Source: an uncultured Kiritimatiellota bacterium | Lineage (GTDB): Bacteria > Verrucomicrobiota > Kiritimatiellia > RFP12 > UBA1067 | Assembly: GCA_934635385.1 (NCBI GenBank) | Contig: CAKTZI010000008.1 | Span: 1-64,000 of the forward strand | Direction: 5' to 3' | DNA: 64,000 nucleotides | Shown: positions 26,313-34,321 of the stretch, one piece after another | Position numbering within the stretch: the stretch's first letter is position 1 | Layout: every line of letters starts with the position of its first letter | Notes under the pieces: model-generated | What the model was told of the DNA's origin: nothing | The model's input: the letters and a program-made list of their open reading frames with translations, nothing else | Databases searched by the model: none | Made by a program: the position numbers and the translations under genes

Positions 26313-27524
26313 ATGGCGATGACGTATTCAGATGCCGAATTGGAGTCTTTCCTTTCGGACCTTGAGGCCGATTGGATTGAACGCAAAGAGTCATTTAAAG
26401 GCGATGCGCCCACAAAAGGACGTGAGGCGGTCTGCGCGTTTGCAAATGACTTGCCGGGGCGTGGCAAGGCCGGCGTTTTGTTCGTCGGTGTCAGGGATTA
26501 CGGCGAACCGTCCCATTGCCCGATTACGGACGAGCTTCTGCTCTCGCTTGCCAACATGAAGACGGACGGGAACATTCTCCCGTTGTCGACGATGGTCGTT
26601 GAAAAACGGCAGCTCAAAGGTGCTGATGTGGCGGTTGTGACCGTTCAGCCGTCGGATATGCCGCCGGTAAAGTTCAAGGGGCGGATCTGGGTGCGAACGG
26701 GGCCACGCCGTTCAATTGCAACCATTCAGGAGGAACGCATCCTGAACGAACGCCGTCGTCACCGCAATTTGCCGTTTGACATCAGTCCAGTCCCCTCTGC
26801 AACGCTCTTGGATTTGTCTCGCCTACGGTTCGAGTCAGAATATTTGCCGCAGGCGTATGCGCCAGACGTGCTGGAGGCCAATGGCCGTACATATGAGCAG
26901 AAACTTTCGTCCTGTCGCATGATTGACAATCCTGACGAGCCGACTCCAACAGTGTTGGGACTATTGACGCTTGGCGTGCGGCCGCGCGATTTCTTGCCAG
27001 GGGCTTACATTCAGTTTCTCAGGATTCGAGGGACTACGATGGCCGATGATGTTGTCGATCAACAGCTGATCGATGGGACGCTTCCTGAAATGCTGCGGGC
27101 GATGAACGAAAAATTCCAGGCACATAACATGATAGGCGTCGATATTACGTCCGCGCCCGTTCATGTGTTTTCATCCCAATATCCAGCGGCGGCCTTTCAG
27201 CAGTTGCTTTACAATGCGGTTCTGCATCGCACGTACGAAGGAACGAATGCGCCTGTCGGCGTGTACTGGTTTGATGATCGAATTGAGATTCATAGTCCTG
27301 GCGGGCCATTTGGCAATGTCACGGTGAACAATTTTGGGATGCCAGGAATTGTGGATTACCGAAATCCCAATGTGGCGGATGTCCTGAAGACCTATGGATT
27401 TGTCCAGGCGTTTGGACGAGGAATCGCCACGGCCAAGCGTGAACTTGAGAAGAATGGATGTCAGCCATTGGAGTTGCTTCCAAGTGCGAATAATGTCGTT
27501 GCGATTATGAGGAGATGTTCATGA
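26313..27524 (+). CDS. Schlafen AlbA_2-type ATP-binding protein
   Basis: 403 residues. The N-terminal AlbA_2 domain (about 10-130) has DWIERKESFK and ICPITDELL-like core; the C-terminal half has the GHKL-like HATPase_c_4 pattern: QLLYNAVLHRTYEG with Asn/His near 300-306, DDRIEIHSPGGPFG, and YGFVQAFGRGI. Such proteins are annotated as putative DNA-binding transcriptional regulators or ATP-dependent helicase-like; some occur in defence settings. ATG 26313 has GAAGAGGAG ending 6 nt upstream; a TTG lies at 26310. Coupled by an ATGA overlap to the ParA-like gene. Medium G+C, unlike the flanking operons. Confidence 0.8.
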   Translation: MAMTYSDAELESFLSDLEADWIERKESFKGDAPTKGREAVCAFANDLPGRGKAGVLFVGVRDYGEPSHCPITDELLLSLANMKTDGNILPLSTMVVEKRQLKGADVAVVTVQPSDMPPVKFKGRIWVRTGPRRSIATIQEERILNERRRHRNLPFDISPVPSATLLDLSRLRFESEYLPQAYAPDVLEANGRTYEQKLSSCRMIDNPDEPTPTVLGLLTLGVRPRDFLPGAYIQFLRIRGTTMADDVVDQQLIDGTLPEMLRAMNEKFQAHNMIGVDITSAPVHVFSSQYPAAAFQQLLYNAVLHRTYEGTNAPVGVYWFDDRIEIHSPGGPFGNVTVNNFGMPGIVDYRNPNVADVLKTYGFVQAFGRGIATAKRELEKNGCQPLELLPSANNVVAIMRRCS

Positions 27525-28552
27525 GCGCGCCGATTCTGACTTTCTTTAACAACAAGGGCGGCGTTGGAAAGACATCGCTTGTCTATCATTTGGCGTGGAT
27601 GTTTGCGGCCTTTCGCAAGCGGGTTCTTGCCTTGGATTTGGACCCCCAGGCGAACATGACGGCGGCAATGCTGTCGCCGGATGTTATCGAGCGGATTTGG
27701 GAACAGGATTAGGATGGCGCGACAATCTTCAAGTGCATAAGGCCGATTACAAAGTTTGGGGACATTGCGTCGCCCAAGCTCCAGCATGTCGCGCAGGATC
27801 TTTATCTCTTGCCGGGCGATGTCGCGCTTTCGCGGTTTGAGGACGTCTTGTCAGGGGAACAGCCCAAGGCACTGGGCGTTACGGATCTCTATCGTCCGTT
27901 GAAGATTCTGAGCGCATTCTGGCAGGTCGCGCAGATGGGGGCGGAGAAAATCGACGCTGATGTGATTCTTGTGGACATTGGCCCCAATCTGGGGGCCATC
28001 AATCGTTCCGTTTTGACGGCGACGGACTTTGTGGCCATTCCGCTGGCGGCCGACCTGTTCTCCCTTCAGGGGCTTCAGAACCTAGGGCCAACCCTTTGTG
28101 AATGGCGAGAGTTATGGCGGCGCATTCGTGCGAATTGGTCTTCGTCTCCAGAATCGTCCGAGAATCCCGATTTCCGATTGCCAAACGGTGAAATGAGGCC
28201 AATTGGCTACTTGTGCCAGCAGCCGAGCATTCGTCTTGATCGTCCCGTGAAGGCTTACGACAAGTGGGTGCATCGGATGCCGTTGGTCTATCGCGAGTGT
28301 GTGCTTGGGCAACATCCGGTCGGTGCATTGCCGGACAACGATCCAGAATGTCTTGCGACAATCAAACACTATCGCAGCCTGATTCCGATGGGACAGGAAT
28401 GCCGAAAGCCGATATTCAGCCTCACGCCTGCTGACGGTGCGGTGGGAAGCCATGCGATGGCGGTTTCGGCGGCACGAGCGGATTTCATTGCACTCGCACG
28501 GAAGATTGCGGGGCGTATCGGCTTGAACTTGTCGGGCGAACCTGTTTTCTGA
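27521..28552 (+). pseudogene. ParA-like P-loop ATPase interrupted by an in-frame TAG
   Basis: Reads ILTFFNNKGGVGKTSLVYHL (deviant Walker A, Lys17) and LALDLDPQANMTAAML, then TAG at codon 64 (27710-27712). The same frame continues without a break as DGATIFKCIRPITKFGDIA, LYLLPGDVALSRFED, ILVDIGPNLGAINR and IPLAADLFSLQGL to 28552, exactly as in ParA/Soj relatives used with chromosome or plasmid partition and with some defence modules. Total would be 343 residues. TAG ends other genes here (3651, 19300), so recoding is unlikely; a nonsense mutation is the simplest reading. Overlaps the AlbA_2 gene by 4 nt, with AGGAG upstream. Confidence 0.75.
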
Positions 28553-28589
28553 AAGTTTCACATGGTCGGGCGACGGACAACGCTTCACC

Positions 28590-28970
28590 GCAAGTAGGCC
28601 GAAATTTGGTATAATTCTTCCTGTTCGCGAGGGAACTCGCGGACGTTGATCTTTGATATCGGCGGTGCGCGCTGACACAAGAGCCGTTCCGCCATCATCA
28701 AATGTGCGTAAGCGCATTTTTTTGTTTCCGACGAAAACTGGTAATTTTCACTTCACGAGACAAAGGATGTGGCTGTGCAGGTTGGCGTCGTGGGGCGGTC
28801 GTTCTGCCGTTCCCTCGCGACGTCCGCTTTGCGAGCCTGTTCGTTGCACCTTGAGAGAAAAGCAGCCCCGTGCCTCGTTGGAGATATCTCGAACGAGGCA
28901 CGCGTCTTTTCATGCCGCGTCATTCGCGTCGCCTCGCCTCTCCACCTGACGCGGCAAAAGGAAATGCAGA
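28590..28970 (+). repeat. Operon leader element, copy 4 (type B)
   Basis: Full copy. Promoter type B like copy 3 (GCAAGTAGGCC, TATAAT 28610-28615), hairpin GTTCGCGAG/CTCGCGGAC, second hairpin on TTTGAT/ATCAAA, terminator 28700-28723, conserved stretch, ATG 28768 reading MWLCRLASW, 32-bp palindrome 28870-28901 with perfect GAGATATCTC centre, then TGCCGCGTCA/TGACGCGGCA hairpin (28913-28954) just before the ribosome site AAAAGGA. The middle 100 bp (28780-28865) resembles copy 5 more than copies 1-2. Confidence 0.9.
28700..28723 (+). terminator. Terminator-like hairpin in leader copy 4
   Basis: TGCG-TAAG-CGCA hairpin followed by seven T, the strongest version of the five. Confidence 0.6.
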
Positions 28971-30110
28971 TTGGACAGGATGAAGCCTTCAGGTGCGGTT
29001 GTCTTCTACATGAACATCATCTCGCCGCACCAGATTCCGCTGGCGCGAGAGGTCGCGCGATGCGTGGGTTTCGGGAACTTCCGTTTCATCTACGCGGAGC
29101 GGTTCCCCGCTGATCGCGCGAAGATGGGCTGGACGGATGATTCCGCCGATGTGACGTGCCTGTCCGCGAACACCCCCGACGCGCGCGATTGGTTGGAATC
29201 TGCGGATTTCATGCTGACGGGAGTACGGGATCTTGACCTGTTTGAACGGCGTGGTACGCGCGGACTGAAGACCTTTTATACGAGTGAACGTTGGTTCAGG
29301 CCGACGTTGGGACGGTTCAGGATGCTGCATCCCACATTCAGAAGAATGGCGCATCGGTTCGTGTCCTTGATCCGAAAGGGGTTTGTCACTTACTTGCCCT
29401 GTGGTGTCTGGGCGGCGCGGGACATGGCTTGGCTGTGCGCACGTGGCGAAGAGCGGCGGAAAATCTTTGAGTCGTTGAATCGGCATGGCATCTGGCAGCC
29501 GATGGAGTCGGTCGGTTGCGATTGGATGCGGATGTGGGGATATTTCGTTGCGCCATCGAGTGCGGCAAAACCCAGACGGGCCGATGCCTCTCCCGAATGT
29601 GCTGTGCGCGTTCTTTGGGTTGGCCGTCTGCTTGCCCTTAAAAGGGTTGATACCCTTTTAAGGGCGATAGCCGCTTGTCTGGAGAAAATTCCCATTGAGC
29701 TTACTCTCGTCGGAGATGGACCTGAACGCGACGCACTGGAACTGTTGGGCAGACGCCTTTTCAAACGTCATCCGACGGCTCTTGACTTCCGGCATTCCGT
29801 GCCGATTGCAGAAGTCCGCACTTTGATGCGTTCGCATGACGTGTATATCTTGCCCAGCAACGGGTACGAAGGATGGGGTGCTGTCGTCAACGAGGCTCTT
29901 GAGGAAGGCATGATCGTTTTCGGCTCTCGACAGGCAGGTGCGTGCGCAACCATGCTGGACGAGAGCCATTTGTTCGACGCTGGCGATGTTCACGCGATGT
30001 CGCGTTTGCTGGGGAAGGCAAGAACTGAATTCAAGGGTGGCGAAATCGGGCCGTGGTCCGCTGCTTCGGGCGCCGCGCGGCTGCTGAAGGAGGTGGAGTT
30101 TCATGTTTAA
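28971..30110 (+). CDS. Family 4 glycosyltransferase
   Basis: 379 residues, GT-B fold: VLWVGRLLALKRVDTLLRAI at the domain junction, LTLVGDGPERDALE, then VYILPSNGYEGWGAVVNEAL with the EGWG-x5-E pattern near 300. TTG 28971 is preferred over ATG 28980 because AAAAGGA is 8 nt upstream and the TTG aligns with the GTG used behind leader copy 1. A perfect 14-bp inverted repeat (29634-29665) lies inside the coding sequence at LALKRVDTLLRA. First gene of operon 3. Confidence 0.85.
   Translation: MDRMKPSGAVVFYMNIISPHQIPLAREVARCVGFGNFRFIYAERFPADRAKMGWTDDSADVTCLSANTPDARDWLESADFMLTGVRDLDLFERRGTRGLKTFYTSERWFRPTLGRFRMLHPTFRRMAHRFVSLIRKGFVTYLPCGVWAARDMAWLCARGEERRKIFESLNRHGIWQPMESVGCDWMRMWGYFVAPSSAAKPRRADASPECAVRVLWVGRLLALKRVDTLLRAIAACLEKIPIELTLVGDGPERDALELLGRRLFKRHPTALDFRHSVPIAEVRTLMRSHDVYILPSNGYEGWGAVVNEALEEGMIVFGSRQAGACATMLDESHLFDAGDVHAMSRLLGKARTEFKGGEIGPWSAASGAARLLKEVEFHV
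29634..29665 (+). repeat. Perfect 14-bp inverted repeat inside a GT4 gene
   Basis: Arms GCCCTTAAAAGGGT (29634-29647) and ACCCTTTTAAGGGC (29652-29665), loop TGAT. In-frame coding of LALKRVDTLLRA at the interdomain junction. Confidence 0.9.
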
Positions 30111-31626
30111 AGACCCATTCTACAGAGGTGCGTTCAAGACGCTGGTTCTGATTGTCCTGTATGTTTTCGCGGCTCGTTATACATACGGGGTTGCGCCATT
30201 GGTGCTTGTTCTTGTCGGTTGCATCGCCGCGTTTAACGGAAAGTCGGGGCGGGCGATCTGCTGCTATATGCTTCTGCCTCTTACAATCAACATCAGTCCC
30301 ATGGTTCTGCCGAAAGTCGGATTTCTTTGGCCGATTGCGTTGCGCTTCGGAACGATGGCAATTGCCCTGTCTCTTTGCTTTTCTGCGTCGAAGCGGCGAG
30401 GGGGCAACCGTTTGCCATTTTTCGGTATCGTACCATTCTTGTTGTCGGCCTGCATTGGGTCGGCGACGGGATGGTTGCCGATGGTCAGTTACATGAAGCT
30501 GATCAACTATTTCGTTTTCCTTTTGGGAATCTGGATCGGGACGCAGAACCTTCAGACGAGGCCGAGAGACCTTTTCGTCATTCGGAGAACGCTGTTCGCC
30601 ATGACGGCATTTATCATCCTTGGAAGTCTTGCGGTTATTCCCTTCCCGGCAATTTCCTACGCGACGTCCTTGCAAGGTGCCTTGCAGGAGGGCGGCGAAG
30701 CGGCGGCGGCTGCTGCCTATCGGGATATGGTTCTTGACGGGGGCAAGACGCTGTTTTGTGGAATCATGAACCATTCGCAGTCCCTGGCTACGATTTTGGC
30801 ACTCTCGTTTGCATGGCTGATGTGTGACATGCTTTTTGTCGAGAAGCGCATCAGATTGCTGCATGTCGGATTGATCCTGTTGGCAATGCCAATGCTCTAC
30901 ATGACGCGGTCGCGCGTGGCGTTTGTGACGCTGGCCGCCTCGTTCTTCATGATTTACTTTTATGCGATCCGAAGGATTCCGATCGAATACGTTGCAAAAA
31001 GGAAAATTGGCGTTGGAATGACGTTATTCATTGCGGCAACCGTCATTACTATGGCAGTCTTGGAGATCAGGGACGATGCTGTGTCCAAATGGCTTCGCAA
31101 GACGCAAGATGTCGATGTGGACGCGCAGAAGCGTTCCTTGACCGAGGCCATGACATCATCGCGACAGGGGTTGATGGATTATTCGATGTACGAATACAGG
31201 CGAAATCCGCTTTTCGGGAGTGGCTTTCAGGTTGCGGAATACAATCGGGATATGGTCAGAGGGCAGGGGTTGGTTCTCTCGGCTTCCATTGAAAAGGGCG
31301 TGTTGCCGGTGATGGTGCTGGGCGAGACCGGAATAGTCGGCTCTGTCCTGTTTGCGTTCTTTTTGGTTTCGTTCTACGCTACAGCCACGCGGCGACGGTT
31401 ATACGTGACGATTACGATGTTCACGCTGCTGCTGGCGTCTAACATGGGCGAGGCTTCATTCTTCTCGCCGGGAGGACAGGGTAGTGTCCTTTACATCTTG
31501 GCGGTCGTTGGTGGGTTCACAATTGATACTATCTTGCTGAGTGATCGAACGAGGAGGGGGCGTGACTGGCGGAACGAAATGCCTCAAGGATGGTTGGCGC
31601 CATGCTCTCTTAATTTCAATCTCTAA
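30103..31626 (+). CDS. O-antigen polymerase/ligase-like membrane protein
   Basis: 507 residues, about twelve membrane helices and one long periplasmic loop (about 345-400). The Wzy/WaaL-like signature is the short Arg-containing motif YMTRSRVAFVTL before a helix, and the loop ending GSGFQVAEYN before the final helices. Expected to polymerise repeat units or ligate the chain to its lipid anchor. ATG 30103 has AGGAGG 9 nt upstream and overlaps the GT4 gene by 8 nt. Polymerase versus ligase cannot be separated by sequence reading alone. Confidence 0.78.
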   Translation: MFKDPFYRGAFKTLVLIVLYVFAARYTYGVAPLVLVLVGCIAAFNGKSGRAICCYMLLPLTINISPMVLPKVGFLWPIALRFGTMAIALSLCFSASKRRGGNRLPFFGIVPFLLSACIGSATGWLPMVSYMKLINYFVFLLGIWIGTQNLQTRPRDLFVIRRTLFAMTAFIILGSLAVIPFPAISYATSLQGALQEGGEAAAAAAYRDMVLDGGKTLFCGIMNHSQSLATILALSFAWLMCDMLFVEKRIRLLHVGLILLAMPMLYMTRSRVAFVTLAASFFMIYFYAIRRIPIEYVAKRKIGVGMTLFIAATVITMAVLEIRDDAVSKWLRKTQDVDVDAQKRSLTEAMTSSRQGLMDYSMYEYRRNPLFGSGFQVAEYNRDMVRGQGLVLSASIEKGVLPVMVLGETGIVGSVLFAFFLVSFYATATRRRLYVTITMFTLLLASNMGEASFFSPGGQGSVLYILAVVGGFTIDTILLSDRTRRGRDWRNEMPQGWLAPCSLNFNL

Positions 31627-31641
31627 AGGATTCTGACAGAA

Positions 31642-32799
31642 ATGAAAATTTTGCAGATTGTTCCAATCATGCCTAAGGCAAGCGGCGTGACGACATTTGT
31701 TGAGAACCTTGTTGCCGAATTGCGTGTGCTTGGGCATGAAGTGGACATTGTGACAAAGGATGGGTGCCGTGGAAATCGAGAGAATCAGGCATGTGTGTTG
31801 AAAAGATATGGTGTTGTTCATGTTCATGACCTTTGGAGTCCGTGGTTGCATCGTTGGGCGCAGACGGCACGGAAAGTTGGTGTGAAGGTCGTATGGAGTC
31901 CCCATGGTACGCTAACCCCGTGGGCGATGCATTATAAATGGTTCAAAAAGAAAATCGCCTGGATGCTCTACCAGAAGCGCGATCTGCAAGGAGCCGCCTC
32001 GATCCATGCCACAGTCCCAAGCGAGGTGGAGGATGTCCGTCGCGTGGGACTGAAGAATCCCGTTATTGTTGCGCCGTTAGGGGTGAGAATGAAGGTTGGG
32101 AAGATAGAATGTCAAATTAACCGTAGAGATTGGGTGTGTCGGGCGGGTAAAAGCTTGAATAATTCGATTCCTTCTGAATTTTATGGTGGGCATACTCTTC
32201 TTTTTGTCAGCCGTGTCCATCGTAAGAAGGGGCTGCAAAACCTTATTAAGGCATTCTCAAGCCTTGTTGCGGCCATGAGCATCTCTCGTGGTTGGCGATT
32301 ACGCATTGTCGGACCAGATGAAGATGGTTATACGACGAAACTGATGGCGCTCGCGAAGAATAATGGCGTTTCCGAAAGAATCGACTTCACGGGGCCGAAG
32401 TACGGCGCGGAACTGGAGAACGAATATCGCGGCGCGGACTGTTTCATCTTGCCGAGTTTTTCTGAAAACTTCGGAAGCGTTGTCGTCGAGGCGATGGCGG
32501 CTGGGGTGCCCGTGATTGTGAGCCGTGGCACGCCTTGGCAAGAGGTTGAAGAACGAAAGTGCGGCTGGTGGGTGGAGAATGACCCTGTGACGCTGGCTCG
32601 GACGCTTGCTAAAATGATGGCCCTGTCGGATGACGAGCGGCGGGAGATGGGGGCGCGTGGACGGAAACTTGTGACTGAAAAATATCAATGGCCTGTGATC
32701 GGGCGAAAGATGGCTGAAGCGTATGAGCGCTTGGTTCGCCGTGTGGATTGTAAGCGGAAGACTACGGCCAACGTTACTTTCTTGTCATACACCCCATGA
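31642..32799 (+). CDS. Family 4 glycosyltransferase
   Basis: 385 residues. N-terminal KILQIVPIMPKASGVTTFVE and HVHDLWSPW with VVWSPHGTLTPWAM mark the acceptor domain; the C-terminal domain has LLFVSRVHRKKGLQNLIKAF, LRIVGPDEDGY and CFILPSFSENFGSVVVEAMAAGVPV with the E-x7-E donor motif near 280. It follows the polymerase gene by 15 nt. Codon use is A+T-leaning compared with flanking genome regions. Confidence 0.87.
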   Translation: MKILQIVPIMPKASGVTTFVENLVAELRVLGHEVDIVTKDGCRGNRENQACVLKRYGVVHVHDLWSPWLHRWAQTARKVGVKVVWSPHGTLTPWAMHYKWFKKKIAWMLYQKRDLQGAASIHATVPSEVEDVRRVGLKNPVIVAPLGVRMKVGKIECQINRRDWVCRAGKSLNNSIPSEFYGGHTLLFVSRVHRKKGLQNLIKAFSSLVAAMSISRGWRLRIVGPDEDGYTTKLMALAKNNGVSERIDFTGPKYGAELENEYRGADCFILPSFSENFGSVVVEAMAAGVPVIVSRGTPWQEVEERKCGWWVENDPVTLARTLAKMMALSDDERREMGARGRKLVTEKYQWPVIGRKMAEAYERLVRRVDCKRKTTANVTFLSYTP

Positions 32800-32821
32800 G
32801 TAATGAGTACATGGGATCATT

Positions 32822-34150
32822 ATGAGGCAGCATCTTAAATCAATAGTCGAACACATTCCCTACGGAATTGGCCACTGGCTGGCGTGTGTGCCGTTCTCGT
32901 GGCGGCTGGGGCGTACGTATGGACGGATGCGGACTGAATGTGCGGCGCTGGAATGCGCGGACGATGGCGCCAACGAACGGTATGCCGTTGAGCATTTCCG
33001 AAAGGTCTTTGAGTATGCGCGCGAAAAGTTCCCGTGCTACCGAGAACTCTACAAGAGTGCCGGTGTGCTGGGTCTGAAGATTCGGTCTTTGGACGACATT
33101 GCAAAAGTCCCGACGATAGACAAGTCGTGGTGCCGATGCCACACAGATGAATTCTCTGGGGCGTATCGGCTTTGTACGGGCGGAACGACAGGCTCGCCCA
33201 TGTGGTTCTGGATGGACAAGGCTTGTTGGGCACGCGAATGGGCGCATATGCATACGATTTGGGAAACGCTTGGGTATTCGTACCGAGACTTGAAGGCGAC
33301 TCTTCGAGGGAAGAACATGGGGAACAGGCCATTTGAATACAATCCGGTTCACAACGAATATCGTCTGAATACCTATCTTCCCATTGAAAAATGGAAGGAT
33401 GAGTTGCTCGGATTGTTTGACAGACGGAAAATCAAGTATATTCATCCATTCCCAAGTTCCCTGCATGAATTTTTCCTCAATCTTGAGCGAGTCTGCACGT
33501 CCGATGAAATTCAAAAGGTCTTGGGCGGCATCAGAGGATTGTTGCTAAGTTCCGAGTTCCCGGCGCCACACATGGTTGCGAAATACCAAGAGTATTCTTT
33601 GCCTTATGTATCATGGTACGGTCATTCTGAAATGTGCGTTTTGGCCTATGATTCAAGCGGTAGGAACGGTGGGGCGTTCGCGAACCGATATCATCCGTTT
33701 GTCTCCTATGGTCTGGCAGAAGAGACCGATGGGCATTTGATTGGGACGAGCTACCATAATTTTGCGATGCCGCTGATTCGTTATGATACGGGGGACTTGG
33801 TTGAGGCCACGCGCAAGACGGCGGATGGATTGCTTCAGGAGTTCGCTGTGAAAGAAGGCCGAGCAAATGATTACATCGTTGACAAAAATGGGAAGCGTGT
33901 GTCTTTGACAGCTTTGCTTTATGGGCGAAACCACAAGATATTTGAATACGCAACAAGTGTCCAGATTGGACAGAAGAAAGAGGGGAAGGCGGTTGTGCAC
34001 GTCTGTTTGCCAGATGGGGAGGAATGTGACAGTCAGAACATCCCCTTGATGTTTGACTTTTCAGGCGTGGATATTGATTTCGAGTATGTGAGAGACTCTC
34101 AGCCGACGCGGACAAAGGCGGGGAAGGTACGTCTTAAGATCGAAGGCTAA
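32822..34150 (+). CDS. CapK/PaaK-like adenylate-forming protein
   Basis: 442 residues of the phenylacetate-CoA ligase/coenzyme F390 synthetase group found in capsule loci. The AMP-binding P-loop is LCTGGTTGSPMWFWMD near 118-133; WYGHSEMCVLAYDSSG and IRYDTGDLVE near 320 complete the adenylation site. It probably activates a carboxylate (acyl or amino acid) for attachment to the polysaccharide. Last gene of operon 3; an oxidoreductase gene fragment starts at the base after its stop. Confidence 0.8.
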   Translation: MRQHLKSIVEHIPYGIGHWLACVPFSWRLGRTYGRMRTECAALECADDGANERYAVEHFRKVFEYAREKFPCYRELYKSAGVLGLKIRSLDDIAKVPTIDKSWCRCHTDEFSGAYRLCTGGTTGSPMWFWMDKACWAREWAHMHTIWETLGYSYRDLKATLRGKNMGNRPFEYNPVHNEYRLNTYLPIEKWKDELLGLFDRRKIKYIHPFPSSLHEFFLNLERVCTSDEIQKVLGGIRGLLLSSEFPAPHMVAKYQEYSLPYVSWYGHSEMCVLAYDSSGRNGGAFANRYHPFVSYGLAEETDGHLIGTSYHNFAMPLIRYDTGDLVEATRKTADGLLQEFAVKEGRANDYIVDKNGKRVSLTALLYGRNHKIFEYATSVQIGQKKEGKAVVHVCLPDGEECDSQNIPLMFDFSGVDIDFEYVRDSQPTRTKAGKVRLKIEG

Positions 34151-34212
34151 ACAGTCATTCAAGACCGGAGAAATGTGGCTCGCCGAGGTGCCGGCGCCGC
34201 TGTGCCGGGCAA
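34151..34212 (+). pseudogene. Fragment of an oxidoreductase gene start (piece 2)
   Basis: Sixty bases match 37273-37332 in the bi-domain oxidoreductase at 56 of 60 positions. The reading frame is kept (QSFKTGEMWLAEVPAPLCRA), and all four differences are synonymous third-codon changes, so the fragment comes from a diverged functional allele. Similarity ends in the codon after the Ala. Begins immediately after the CapK-like stop codon. Confidence 0.85.
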
Positions 34213-34238
34213 GGGGAATGTCTGTATCGCCTGTTGTT

Positions 34239-34281
34239 ACCATTGAGAATCCTAAAGTATGACTTTAGGATTCTCAATGGT
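34239..34281 (+). repeat. Perfect 19-bp inverted repeat
   Basis: Arms ACCATTGAGAATCCTAAAG (34239-34257) and CTTTAGGATTCTCAATGGT (34263-34281), loop TATGA. No T-tract on either strand, so not a classical terminator. It lies between the oxidoreductase fragment and the promoter of the next ATPase gene; may be a mobile-element footprint or an operator. Confidence 0.85.
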
Positions 34282-34308
34282 GTGGTTGCGTTTCGTGCCC
34301 AAATAGTT

Positions 34309-34314
34309 TATAAT
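34309..34314 (+). promoter_or_regulatory. -10 box 7 nt before an ATG start (leaderless candidate)
   Basis: TATAAT, then 7 nt, then ATG 34322. No ribosome-binding site is possible in that space. Confidence 0.55.
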
Positions 34315-34321
34315 AAGCGTC

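Noticed and set aside
27710..27712. TAG recoded as an amino acid in this organism
   Set aside because: TAG terminates the esterase-GH2 gene at 3651 and the ATPase gene at 19300 where the proteins are complete, so general recoding is not supported.
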